DNA of 64,000 nt. Source: Mesorhizobium amorphae (GTDB lineage: Bacteria; Pseudomonadota; Alphaproteobacteria; Rhizobiales; Rhizobiaceae). Location: the NCBI RefSeq assembly GCF_014843845.1, contig NZ_JHQS01000131.1:62001-126000 (forward strand). Reading direction: 5' to 3'. The notes under the pieces are model-generated. The model saw only the letters and a program-made list of their open reading frames with translations, was not told the DNA's origin and searched no databases. The first letter of the stretch is position 1. Each line of letters begins with the position of its first letter. This document shows positions 8,087 to 15,910 of this stretch, piece by piece. The translations under genes were made by a program, and so were the position numbers.

Positions 8087-9502
8087 TCATGCGGGAACCG
8101 TTATGACGGCGCGCAGACCGCCGAGCGGACTGTCTTCCAGCGCGATGTCGCCGCCATGGCTGCGGGCGATGTCGCGGGCGATGGAAAGACCGAGGCCGGT
8201 GCCGCTGGCGTCGAGGTTGCGCGCCTGGTCGAGCCGCAGGAAAGGCTTGAACACTTCCTCGCGCTTGTCCGGCGGAATGCCCGGCCCATTGTCGTCGATG
8301 GTGACGACCAGCGAGCCGCGGCCATGGTTGGCATTGATCTCGACGGTCTTGGCGTAGCGGAAGGCGTTGCCGATGACGTTGGACAGCAGGCGGGCAAATG
8401 CTTTGGGCCGCACATGCACGTCGGGATCGCCGACAAGCGTGGTCGACAGCTTGCATTTGCGCAGCGCGGCCTCCTCGCCGAGCTTCTGGAAATAGGCATC
8501 GAGATCGAAACGGCCGGGGTCTTCCGAGGCCTCGCCGCGGGCAAAGGCGAGATAGCCTTCGAGCATCGACTGCATGTCGTCGATGTCCTGGTCGAGCGCC
8601 GCCTTGGTTTCGGTCTTGCCCCCGGCCAGCGCCAGCTGCAGCTTGAAGCGGGTGAGGATGGTTCTGAGATCATGGCTGACGCCGGTCAGCATGGCGGTGC
8701 GCTGCTCGATCTGGCGTTCGATGCGCTCGCGCATCTGGATGAAGGCAAAGCCGGCGCGGCGGACTTCCTCGGCGCCGCGGGGGCGGAAATCGCGCGGCAT
8801 CGGCCGGCCCTTGCCGAAGCTCTCGGCAGCTTCGGCAAGCGTCAGGATCGGCCGGATCTGGTTGCGCAGGAAGGGAATGGCGATCATCAGCAGCACCAGC
8901 GAGGTGCCGACCATCCAGATCAGGAAAATGTGGGTGTTCGAGGCGTAGGCCTGGCTGCGACGCACGAAGACGCGCAGCACCTTGCCCTCGAGCTGGATGC
9001 GGACTTCTACGATGTTGGAATTGCCGACGGTGTCGATCCAGTAGGGACGGTTGATCTGCCGTGTGATCTCGGCCGAGAGGATCTCGTCGAGGATCGAGAA
9101 GAACGGTTTCGGGCCGGGCGGCGGCAGCGGATCTGGCGGCAGCAGGTCGACCTTCAGCTGCATCCTGTCCTGGGCGATGCGGATGATGTTGGCGTAGTCG
9201 GCATCGTGCGGATAGGTCTCCATCATGTCGATGATGGCGGCGATGTCGCGCACGGTCGCCTGCGACAGGCGCTGCGTCACGGTCTGCCAGTGGCGTTCCA
9301 TGAAGACGAAGGCGACCACCGACTGCAACAGGATCATCGGCGCGATGACGATGATCAGCGAGCGGGCATAAAGCCGCTTCGGCATGTAAAGGGCAACGAG
9401 GCGCCAGAACCGGTTCCAGGCGCGCGGCATGGCTTTCAGTTTTCGCATCAAGCGATCACTGAAGCCGCCAATTCCCGGCCTTTCCAGTTGCGTGGTCGCC
9501 AT
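8087..9502 (-). CDS. EnvZ-type sensor histidine kinase
   Basis: A 471-residue membrane sensor kinase. Transmembrane segments lie at about 47-68 and 191-211 and flank a periplasmic domain of about 120 residues with a proline run near 123-131. A HAMP-like linker follows, then the dimerisation domain with the phospho-accepting His at 277 (VSHDLRT), and the ATPase domain with NVIGNAFRYA (N box), DNGPGI (G1) and GTGLGLSI (G2). It lies 46 bases after the OmpR-type regulator gene and should be its cognate kinase, with osmolarity/envelope-type sensing suggested by the EnvZ-like layout only. All catalytic motifs are intact. Confidence 0.94.
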   Translation of the reverse strand: MATTQLERPGIGGFSDRLMRKLKAMPRAWNRFWRLVALYMPKRLYARSLIIVIAPMILLQSVVAFVFMERHWQTVTQRLSQATVRDIAAIIDMMETYPHDADYANIIRIAQDRMQLKVDLLPPDPLPPPGPKPFFSILDEILSAEITRQINRPYWIDTVGNSNIVEVRIQLEGKVLRVFVRRSQAYASNTHIFLIWMVGTSLVLLMIAIPFLRNQIRPILTLAEAAESFGKGRPMPRDFRPRGAEEVRRAGFAFIQMRERIERQIEQRTAMLTGVSHDLRTILTRFKLQLALAGGKTETKAALDQDIDDMQSMLEGYLAFARGEASEDPGRFDLDAYFQKLGEEAALRKCKLSTTLVGDPDVHVRPKAFARLLSNVIGNAFRYAKTVEINANHGRGSLVVTIDDNGPGIPPDKREEVFKPFLRLDQARNLDASGTGLGLSIARDIARSHGGDIALEDSPLGGLRAVITVPA

Positions 9503-9548
9503 TCGCCCTTTTCACTCGTCCGCAGCCAGTCGGGCCGCAGGCGGCACT

Positions 9549-10268
9549 CTATTCCACGCTGAGCCGATACCCAATACCGCGCACCGTCTGCAGCCAGACC
9601 GGGTTGGACGGATCGCGCTCGATCTTGCGGCGCAACCGGTTGATCTGGACGTCGATGGTGCGCTCGCCGACTTCCGAATCGTCGCCGACCAGTTCATGGC
9701 GCGGGATCGTCTCGCCGGCCCGCGCCGCGAAGATCGCCAGGATCTCCTGCTCGCGGTCGGTCAGTTTCAGCGCTTCGCCGCCACGCTTCAATTCGCGCCT
9801 GGCGATCTGGAAAGTATAGGGGCCGAACACCAGCTGCTCGACCTTTGGCGTCGTCGCCGGGCCGCCGCGGCGCAGGATGTTGTTGATGCGCAGGATCAGC
9901 TCGCGCGGGTCGAACGGCTTCGGCAGATAGTCGTCGGCGCCGGCCTCGAGCCCGGTGATGCGGCTGTCGGTCTCGGACAGCGCGGTGAGCATGAGGATCG
10001 GCACGTTCTTTTCCGCTCGCAGCGCTTTGGTGAGATCGACGCCGGTTTCGCCCGGCATCATGACGTCGAGCACAAGCAGGTCGAAATCGAGACCGGCAAG
10101 CTTTCGCCTGGCCTCGCCGGAGTTTCCGGCGACGGTGACGCGAAAGCCGTTCTCGGACAGGTACTGCTTCAGCAGGTTGCGGATACGGGTGTCGTCATCG
10201 ACCACAAGCAGATGCGGCGCGTCATCGTCCGGTGCAGTCGGATGATCAACCCTCTCAATGGTCTCCAT
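9549..10268 (-). CDS. petR: OmpR-family response regulator (PetR-like)
   Basis: The protein has 239 residues: a receiver domain with the acidic triad DDD near 24-26, the phosphorylation site Asp68 (LLVLDVMMPGETG) and the conserved Lys (YLPKPFDPRE), then a winged-helix DNA-binding domain ending in TVRGIGYRLSVE. The MarR gene just upstream overlaps it by 14 bases. That MarR-then-OmpR order is the petP-petR arrangement first described next to the cytochrome bc1 genes in Rhodobacter; here the bc1 genes are absent and a histidine kinase follows. Start chosen at 10268, directly before the receiver domain. Confidence 0.9.
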   Translation of the reverse strand: METIERVDHPTAPDDDAPHLLVVDDDTRIRNLLKQYLSENGFRVTVAGNSGEARRKLAGLDFDLLVLDVMMPGETGVDLTKALRAEKNVPILMLTALSETDSRITGLEAGADDYLPKPFDPRELILRINNILRRGGPATTPKVEQLVFGPYTFQIARRELKRGGEALKLTDREQEILAIFAARAGETIPRHELVGDDSEVGERTIDVQINRLRRKIERDPSNPVWLQTVRGIGYRLSVE

Positions 10269-10788
10269 GGCTCTTCCCCGATATTTTCGCAGGCACAATG
10301 TCAATCTGCGCTCTTAGTTCCGGATTGACCATCGCTTCCAGGAAGCGTTCGATCGAGGCGCGTTCGTTGGTTCCGGAATCCTCCAATGCAGCACGGATGC
10401 GGCGTGACTGTGGCCGCGCCAGCGCCAGCGCCAGCGCGCGGCCCTTGGCCGTCGGGTAGAGTTCGCGCTGGCGGCGGTCGCGAGGACCCTGCAGCTGGAC
10501 GATGTGGTCGGTGTCGATCAGCTGCTTGAGCACGCGCGCCAGGCTCTGCTTGGTGATCTTAAGCACGTCGAGAAGCTCGGCCACCGTCAGGCCCGGCCTG
10601 CGGTTGACGAAGTGCAGGACGCGGTGATGGGCGCGGCCAAAGCCATAGTCGGCCAGGATCTGATCGGGATCGGAAGTAAAGTCACGATAGGCAAAGAAAA
10701 ACAGTTCGATGATAGCGAAGTCAATGCCGTCCTCGTCGGTGATCGCCGTCCTGATCGGTTTTCCGGCTGCGGGGCTTCGATCCGTCAT
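10255..10788 (-). CDS. petP: MarR-family transcriptional regulator (PetP-like)
   Basis: This 177-residue protein has a winged-helix domain of MarR type: HHRVLHFVNRRPGLTVAELLDVLKITKQSLARVLKQLIDTDHIVQ, i.e. recognition helix around residues 75-105, then a wing with DRRQRELYPTAKGRAL. It is the first gene of a three-gene minus-strand operon with the OmpR-type regulator and the sensor kinase, and the coding regions overlap. It is divergent from ilvE, with 247 bases between the two starts that must hold both promoters. PetP-type proteins are MarR members by sequence; their ligand is unknown. Confidence 0.87.
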   Translation of the reverse strand: MTDRSPAAGKPIRTAITDEDGIDFAIIELFFFAYRDFTSDPDQILADYGFGRAHHRVLHFVNRRPGLTVAELLDVLKITKQSLARVLKQLIDTDHIVQLQGPRDRRQRELYPTAKGRALALALARPQSRRIRAALEDSGTNERASIERFLEAMVNPELRAQIDIVPAKISGKSHGDH

Positions 10789-11035
10789 CTCGTCTCCATG
10801 CGAAGGGGAATTATGTCAGTACTATTGACGCAATTTCCCGGCAATGGTAATTTTTGACAAGCTTTTCGGCGGATTGCGAACGAAAAGGCAAGAGGATGCC
10901 GTTTTTCCGGAACTTCCTGAGTTTGCCAGAGCTTAAATATCCGCTTACGCTTTGAGAACCCGGTCGCCCGGTGCGGCTGACACGAAACACACAACGATAC
11001 AACGATATGCGGGGTGGCACCCGCGGGAGGTTATC

Positions 11036-11929
11036 ATGGCATCCGTTCCTTTTGACCAGTTGGACGGCTTCATCTGGATGAACGGCGAGTTCGTCAAATG
11101 GGCCGACGCCAAGGTCCATGTGCTGACCCATGGCCTGCACTACGCCAGTGCCGTTTTCGAGGGCGAGCGCGCCTATGGCGGCGAGATCTTCAAGCTTACC
11201 GAACATACCGAGCGCCTGCATGAATCGGCGCGCCTGCTTGGCTTCAAGATACCTTATTCGGTCGCCGAACTCGACGACGCCTGCCGCACGCTCTTGAAGA
11301 AGCAAGGCTTTCAGGACGCCTATGTGCGCCCGATCGCCTGGCGCGGCAGCGAGCAGATGGGCGTCTCGGCGCAGAACAACCGCATCAATTGCGCCATCGC
11401 CATCTGGCAGTGGCCGAGCTATTTCGACCCGGCGCAGAAGCTGAAGGGCATCCGCCTCGACATGGCGGAATGGCGCCGCCCCGACCCGCGCACCGCGCCG
11501 TCGAAATCGAAGGCCTCCGGCCTGTACATGATCTGCACCATGTCCAAGCATGCAGCCGAGGCCAAGGGCTATGCCGATGCCATGATGCTCGACTGGCGCG
11601 GCCAGGTCGCCGAAGCAACCGGCGCCAACATCTTCTTCGTCAAGGACGGCAAGATCCACACGCCGAAGCCCGATTGCTTCCTCGACGGCATCACCCGGCG
11701 CACGGTCATCGGCCTTGCCAAGGATCGTGGGATCGAGGTGATCGAGCGCGTCATCATGCCGGAAGAACTCGAAGGCTTCGAGCAGTGCTTCCTCACCGGG
11801 ACGGCGGCTGAAGTAACGCCCGTGGCGGAGATCGGACCCTACCGATTCGAGGTCGGCGAAATCGCCAAGTCATTGATGAATGACTATTCTGCTGCAGTGC
11901 AACCGAAGCATGCGATTGCTGCAGAATAA
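11036..11929 (+). CDS. ilvE: branched-chain amino acid aminotransferase
   Basis: A 297-residue fold-type IV PLP enzyme that transaminates Leu, Ile and Val with 2-oxoglutarate, the last step of their synthesis. Visible motifs: the N-terminal VHVLTHGLHYASAVFEGERAY, the PLP-binding Lys at about 159 within SKSKASGLYM, and the cofactor-phosphate region GQVAEATGANIFFV plus TGTAAEVTPV. The start follows a strong GGGAGG element at about 7 bases. A short GC hairpin sits immediately before that ribosome site and could modulate initiation. A terminator lies just downstream. Confidence 0.95.
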   Translation: MASVPFDQLDGFIWMNGEFVKWADAKVHVLTHGLHYASAVFEGERAYGGEIFKLTEHTERLHESARLLGFKIPYSVAELDDACRTLLKKQGFQDAYVRPIAWRGSEQMGVSAQNNRINCAIAIWQWPSYFDPAQKLKGIRLDMAEWRRPDPRTAPSKSKASGLYMICTMSKHAAEAKGYADAMMLDWRGQVAEATGANIFFVKDGKIHTPKPDCFLDGITRRTVIGLAKDRGIEVIERVIMPEELEGFEQCFLTGTAAEVTPVAEIGPYRFEVGEIAKSLMNDYSAAVQPKHAIAAE

Positions 11930-11956
11930 CGAAAGTCACAGCTTTTTTGTCAAGCA

Positions 11957-11984
11957 GGGGCGGTTTTCGAGCCGCCCCTTTTAT
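11957..11984 (+). terminator. intrinsic terminator of ilvE
   Basis: A GGGGCGG / CCGCCCC stem with an eight-base loop is followed by TTTTATTT. It lies 27 bases after the ilvE stop. Confidence 0.88.
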
Positions 11985-12074
11985 TTCAGCATCTCTGCAT
12001 TTGACTTTCATTCATTTCAGCGTCTCATGATGGCGTCGGCCCGGGAGGCTGACAGTCATGGAGGGACTGGAAAT

Positions 12075-12392
12075 ATGGACATGAACACGCTTCTTCCGAT
12101 CATTGTTCAGGTGATTACGGGTATCATCGGTGGTCAGGCGGTGGGCGCGGCGCTCAAGCAAGCGGCGTTGGGTCAGCTTCCCAAAATCCTGGGCGGCGCG
12201 ATTGGCGGTGTCGGCGGCGCGGCCATCCTCGGCAGCCTGCTGGGCGGCGGTACGGTCGATCCGGCAGCGGCGGCGGCGGCAGCGGGCGGATTGGGCAGCG
12301 CGTTGAACCTGGAGAACATCGTCGGCGGCGCTGGCGGCGGCGCCATCCTGACCGGCATCATCGGCGCGGTCATGAATGCGATGAAGAAGTAA
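12075..12392 (+). CDS. small Gly/Ala-rich membrane-type protein of unknown function
   Basis: A 105-residue protein with a very strong Gly/Ala bias. Hydrophobic segments at about 6-25 (LLPIIVQVITGIIGG) and 40-60 (GGAIGGVGGAAILGSLLGGG) have small-xxx-small spacing typical of glycine-zipper helices; a poly-Ala run follows near 66-73, and a third such segment lies near the C-terminus (GGGAILTGIIGAVMNAMKK). I do not recognise a named family beyond similar small rhizobial proteins. The gene stands alone with a terminator directly downstream. The ATG at 12075 has a weak GGGA element; a second ATG two codons on is also possible. Confidence 0.72.
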   Translation: MDMNTLLPIIVQVITGIIGGQAVGAALKQAALGQLPKILGGAIGGVGGAAILGSLLGGGTVDPAAAAAAAGGLGSALNLENIVGGAGGGAILTGIIGAVMNAMKK

Positions 12393-12416
12393 GCCTCGAG
12401 ACATCAGGCTTTTCGC

Positions 12417-12445
12417 ATGGGCGGCTTCGGCCGCCCATTTGTTTT
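12417..12445 (+). terminator. intrinsic terminator
   Basis: An ATGGGCGG / CCGCCCAT stem with a CTTCGG-type loop is followed by TTGTTTTT, 24 bases after the stop of the Gly-rich protein gene. Confidence 0.9.
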
Positions 12446-12577
12446 TCGGCCAATCGAGATGGCCGCCGGCGGTAGACGCGGTTCGCATGTGGCTCTACAT
12501 CAGAGCCGGTTTCACAAAGCTGGAGTTTGTTGCGCGTCCGAGAGGATGCCGCGCTCCAATGCAGCGAAAGGTCAAGC

Positions 12578-13219
12578 ATGGGTCAGCTCAATGCCGGTAT
12601 CGTGCCGGTCACGCCCTTCCAGCAGAACTGCACGATCCTGTTCGACATGGACGACAAACAGGGCGTCGTCGTCGACCCGGGCGGCGACATCGACAAGGTG
12701 CTGGCGGTGCTGAAGGACAATGCGATCACCGCCGGTGCGATCTGGATCACGCACGGCCATATCGATCATGCCGGCGGCGCGATGGAGTTGAAGGAGGCGC
12801 TCGGCGTCGACATCATTGGCCCGCATGAGGCCGACCGCCCGCTGCTCGCCAATCTGGAGAACCAGGCAAAGCGCTTCGGCATCACCGATGCCGTGCGCAA
12901 TTGCGTGCCCGACCGTTTCCTCACCGAAGGCGAGACCGTGTCATTCGGAGCGCATTCGTTTGAAGTCCTGCATTGTCCGGGTCATGCACCTGGCCATGTC
13001 GTCTACTACAACCGTGCGGCCAAGTTCGCCCATGTCGGCGACGTGTTGTTTCGCGGCTCGGTCGGGCGCACCGATCTGCCTGGCGGCGACCATGCGGCGC
13101 TGATCGCCTCGATCAAGGAGAAGCTCCTGCCGCTCGGCGACGACATCGGCTTCATCTGCGGCCATGGTCCGGGTGGCCGCTTCGGCGAGGAGCGGCGGAC
13201 CAATCCGTTCTTGACCTAG
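12578..13219 (+). CDS. metallo-beta-lactamase-fold hydrolase (glyoxalase II-like)
   Basis: The protein has 213 residues, the size of the short glyoxalase II-like (YcbL) group. The metal-binding motif is ITHGHIDHAGGAMEL (HxHxDH), followed by the third His in CPGHAPGHVV, an Asp in AHVGDVLFRGSVGRTDLPGG and a final His in FICGHGPGG. These cover both zinc/iron sites. YcbL-type enzymes hydrolyse S-lactoylglutathione weakly, so methylglyoxal detoxification is plausible but the substrate is inferred. The ATG at 12578 follows a GAAAGG element. A repeat element lies directly behind the stop. Confidence 0.9.
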   Translation: MGQLNAGIVPVTPFQQNCTILFDMDDKQGVVVDPGGDIDKVLAVLKDNAITAGAIWITHGHIDHAGGAMELKEALGVDIIGPHEADRPLLANLENQAKRFGITDAVRNCVPDRFLTEGETVSFGAHSFEVLHCPGHAPGHVVYYNRAAKFAHVGDVLFRGSVGRTDLPGGDHAALIASIKEKLLPLGDDIGFICGHGPGGRFGEERRTNPFLT

Positions 13220-13220
13220 G

Positions 13221-13372
13221 ATGTGCTGATATTCAGGTGATGCCGGCCTGCGAACGGCGGCTTCCTGCGCTTCCGGTGCTCACCTACCCAAAAGTACGCT
13301 CCGCTCCGGTTCTCGGAACCCACCAGTCTCAACTCGGCCTGACCTGAATCTCAACACACCTTGGCGGCTCGA
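13221..13372. repeat. interspersed repeat with inverted ends, split by an inner segment
   Basis: The left end (ATTCAGGTGATGCCGGCCTG) and right end (CGGCCTGACCTGAATCTC) together form the same palindrome that occurs intact at 56714-56766. Here about 90 bases are inserted in the loop, including GTACGCTCCGCTCCGGTTCT. The element lies between two genes and looks like a short interspersed rhizobial palindrome rather than a coding sequence. Confidence 0.7.
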
Positions 13373-13385
13373 AGCCCACAAGAAA

Positions 13386-13413
13386 AAGCGCCACCCGTGG
13401 GCGGCGCTTTTGG
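13386..13413 (-). terminator. intrinsic terminator of the BA14K gene
   Basis: On the minus strand an AGCGCC / GGCGCT stem with a ten-base loop is followed by TTTTTC. It lies about 20 bases after the stop of the BA14K-type gene. Confidence 0.82.
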
Positions 13414-13433
13414 TTCGACACAGAAAATCCACT

Positions 13434-13853
13434 TCAGTTGGCGACGCAGAAATGCTGATCGCCGTCATAGCCCGTAAACGTGCCGGTGCGGGAATTGAAG
13501 CTCCGGTAGCGGTCCGAACAGTATTCGTACCAGGCACGGGTCCACGGTTCGGCGTAGCGGTCGGCATAGACGACACGCGGCTGTTCCACATAGTAGCGGC
13601 GAACCGGCGCCGGCCGCACATAACGATAGTCATAATCGTCGTCGTAGTAGCTGTAGCGGGGCTGCGGGTTGCTCAGCGCGCCCGCGATCAAGGCGCCGGC
13701 CGCAAGGCCGACAACGCCGGCGGCGAGGGCGTCGCCATCGCTGTGGTGGTGGCGGCGCCAGCGCCAGTCATCGGCATTGGCCGCCGGCAAGGTGGCCAAT
13801 GTGGTCGCGGCGATGCCCGCGGACAGGATGGCGGTCTTGAGAATTCGGTTCAT
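13434..13853 (-). CDS. BA14K family secreted protein
   Basis: The 139-residue protein begins with a signal peptide (MNRILKTAILSAGIAATTLA, cleavage near ANA). The mature part starts with a His/Arg-rich patch (WRWRRHHHSD), passes through a small-residue hydrophobic segment and a Tyr/Arg-rich linker, and ends in the BA14K signature: WTRAWYEYCSDRYRSFNSRT, then GYDGDQHFC. The two Cys in that module may form a disulphide. BA14K was described as an immunoreactive, lectin-like Brucella protein needed for normal LPS/virulence; rhizobia carry several paralogues of unknown role. Confidence 0.92.
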   Translation of the reverse strand: MNRILKTAILSAGIAATTLATLPAANADDWRWRRHHHSDGDALAAGVVGLAAGALIAGALSNPQPRYSYYDDDYDYRYVRPAPVRRYYVEQPRVVYADRYAEPWTRAWYEYCSDRYRSFNSRTGTFTGYDGDQHFCVAN

Positions 13854-14047
13854 TTCGGTCTCCTTCGTGCCGGCCCGGGTAATTTCAGGGGATGCGGACC
13901 GGTTTTAGCGAAGATTATTGGAAGACCGTGGCTGAACGGGGGCTGAACGAAAATTCGCCGGATGGATCAAAACGCACGCGTCAAACCACATGTCGGGCGG
14001 GAGTGGACCCGCCTCATCAGCCTCCGTCCGATCTGTCCTGAGCCGGC

Positions 14048-14260
14048 TTAGCCGATCGACAAATTGACGGCCTTCGGACCCTTGCCGCGCTTGTCCGGCT
14101 CGGTGTCGAATGTCACTTTCTGCCCATCCTCCAGACCGGGAAGACCCGACGCCTGCACGGCCGAAATATGGACGAAGACATCCTTCGCGCCATCGTCCGG
14201 CGTGATGAAGCCGAAGCCTTTGGCATGATTGAAGAATTTGACGGTGCCGGTCTGCGGCAT
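14048..14260 (-). CDS. cold-shock domain protein (copy 1)
   Basis: A 70-residue CspA-type protein with RNP1 KGFGFI and RNP2 DVFVHIS, the two RNA-contact motifs of the five-stranded OB fold. The ATG at 14260 follows AGGGAG; longer in-frame readings lack similarity. It lies 247 bases downstream of a paralogue on the same strand. The two proteins match at about three quarters of positions, so they are a local duplication. Copy 1 carries VQASGLPGLEDG where copy 2 has IEASGLRTLVDG. It binds single-stranded RNA/DNA and probably acts as an RNA chaperone. Confidence 0.95.
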   Translation of the reverse strand: MPQTGTVKFFNHAKGFGFITPDDGAKDVFVHISAVQASGLPGLEDGQKVTFDTEPDKRGKGPKAVNLSIG

Positions 14261-14390
14261 GGGAAGCTCCCTTTGATCCCATAAACTCCAGTCTCGGGCC
14301 GGCAAATGCCCGAATGGAAATTTGTCCTTTATTTTAGCGCTATCGGCAAGAGAAAGTTTTTGCACGCGCCGGCAAGCATTTAGCGGCATG

Positions 14391-14426
14391 GAAAAGGCGC
14401 GACGGGTGACCGTCGCGCCTTCAAAA
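14391..14426 (-). terminator. intrinsic terminator of cold-shock gene copy 2
   Basis: On the minus strand an AGGCGCGACGG / CCGTCGCGCCT stem with a four-base loop is followed by TTTTCC. It separates the two cold-shock genes, so they are separate transcription units. Confidence 0.85.
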
Positions 14427-14507
14427 ACTCAATCCCGGCCTGGAAGCCGGTTCATGACCTTGCAGCTTGCTTCGCTGGTCCGCGTGGACGAACGCGGGTC
14501 AGACGGA

Positions 14508-14720
14508 TCAGGCAGCGCGGAGATTGACCGCCTTCGGGCCCTTGCCCATGCGGTCGGGCTCGACGTCGAAAGTGACCTTCTGGCCGTCGACCAGCGTGCG
14601 CAGGCCCGAAGCCTCGATCGCCGAAATGTGGACGAACACGTCCTTGGCGCCGCCATCGGGCGTGATGAAGCCGAAGCCTTTGGTCGCGTTGAAGAATTTA
14701 ACGGTGCCGGTCTGGGCCAT
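14508..14720 (-). CDS. cold-shock domain protein (copy 2)
   Basis: A 70-residue CspA-type protein with intact RNP1 (KGFGFITPD) and RNP2 (VFVHISAIEA) motifs. Upstream, 525 bases lack any gene; long structured leaders are common for cold-shock mRNAs, so part of this gap may be its 5' untranslated region. The paralogue at 14048-14260 has its own promoter, because a terminator stands between them. Confidence 0.95.
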   Translation of the reverse strand: MAQTGTVKFFNATKGFGFITPDGGAKDVFVHISAIEASGLRTLVDGQKVTFDVEPDRMGKGPKAVNLRAA

Positions 14721-15246
14721 TGGGGAAACTCCTTCACCCGTGTCAGTCTTGTGGTTTGCCCGCCGCCTGGCGCCGTGGGCAAGTCCCGGTGGTTGCTTCG
14801 GCAGTCATGCATTGGCGCATGGTCAAACCCCCCGCCGAAAACGGGGCCGTCAGAGATTCACAGTATCGGGGAAAGGTCGTCCAAAACGTTCCGCTCTCCG
14901 GGTCGCAAATGCCCGAACACAAAATTTATCGCACGGAAACGTGATGGTTGCAAGACAGGGGCCGCGAGGCACCCCGATGGGCGCATCGCAACGCAAGGCT
15001 TCGATAGACCTGGCCTCTGGTCCGGTCATCGGCCAGAGCCTGTTCGCGCATGGTCCAGAGCGAGCGCCATGGTGCCTGGGGCTCCACGAATGACGCTCCA
15101 TGCGTTTGCGACTTACGACAAACGGGGGTTGCAATTGGCAGGGGAATGACGAGGATCGGCAGGCGTGTTTTGCGTCGTGACGGGGGCTGATTTTGCACAT
15201 GATGCTTCCGAACCTCCGGTTCGGGGTCATGCGCCGGGAGATATTC
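14721..15246. other. gene-free stretch upstream of cold-shock gene copy 2
   Basis: No reading frame here resembles a protein. The right end holds the promoter of the Kazal lipoprotein gene, and the left end the promoter and leader of the cold-shock gene. I found no terminator, tRNA or recognisable riboswitch. Confidence 0.5.
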
Positions 15247-15657
15247 ATGAAATTTCTTGCGACGTTATTCTCGCGACAGGGTTTTGCTCTCCTGTTCCTG
15301 TCGGCACTTCTGGCGGCCTGTACCGTGGTGGTGGACGAGGGGCCTGGTCCGCGCCCGCGCCCACCAAGGCCGGAGCCGCAATTCTGCACCAGGGAATATG
15401 AGCCGGTCTGCGCACGTCGTGGCGGCGACCGCCAGACCTTCGCCAATGCCTGCCTTGCCGATCGGGCCGGATACCGCATCGTGCGCGATGGCCCATGCCG
15501 CGATGGCGGCGGCGGTGGTGGCGGCGAGGAGCAGACATTCTGCACCCGCGAATACGCTCCCGTCTGCGCCCGCCGTCGAGGCGAACTGCGCACCTTCCCG
15601 AACCAATGCGAGGCTCGCGCGGCGGACTATCGCATCGTCGGCGACGGCCCGTGCTGA
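15247..15657 (+). CDS. lipoprotein with two Kazal-like domains
   Basis: The 136-residue protein starts with a lipoprotein signal ending in LAAC (Cys25), then a short Pro/Arg linker. Two near-identical modules follow at 47-84 and 99-136, joined by a poly-Gly linker. Each has FCTREYxPVCARR, TFxNxC and GDGPC/RDGPC, which is the Kazal serine-protease-inhibitor pattern. Each module has four Cys, not six: 47, 55, 69, 84 and 99, 107, 121, 136. The missing two correspond to the C1-C5 disulphide, lost as a pair in both copies. It would be membrane-anchored facing the periplasm or surface; inhibition of a host or self protease is an inference. Confidence 0.88.
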   Translation: MKFLATLFSRQGFALLFLSALLAACTVVVDEGPGPRPRPPRPEPQFCTREYEPVCARRGGDRQTFANACLADRAGYRIVRDGPCRDGGGGGGGEEQTFCTREYAPVCARRRGELRTFPNQCEARAADYRIVGDGPC

Positions 15658-15711
15658 ACGACGCAGGATCTCGCCATCCTGCAAGCGTCCGCAAACAGGC
15701 GTCCCCATCTC

Positions 15712-15765
15712 TCCGTTTGGCGGGGAGATGGGCGCGACCTGCCCGCCAGGTGTCATGACCCGCGC
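15712..15765. repeat. short intergenic palindrome
   Basis: Contains CCATCTCTCC and GGGGAGATGG flanking GTTTGGC, a hairpin of the same kind as the copies near 21590 and 47260 (TCTCCCC...GGGGAGA core). It lies between the Kazal lipoprotein gene and the sulfotransferase gene and may act in RNA processing or termination. Confidence 0.55.
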
Positions 15766-15910
15766 GGCAATGTCCGTGCGTCTTGAAACTGCCGGCCGTA
15801 TGGCTTAGGTCCGGCTGGCGGACAAACACGGCAGGTTTCCCATTAACAGAGATCAGAGAAGAGCGGCGGGCGCGGGCGCCAGATCGGGTTCCGGAGGGCA
15901 GCCGCCCACG

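Noticed and set aside
11004..11030. T-box-like GGGTGGCACCCGCGGG upstream of ilvE
   Set aside because: Only the short motif is present, without the stem I specifier region or a terminator. The hairpin is next to the ribosome site, and T-boxes are not expected in alphaproteobacteria.
14850..15593. Minus-strand frame rich in Arg/Ser opposite the Kazal gene
   Set aside because: It overlaps the well-supported lipoprotein gene and has no ribosome site.
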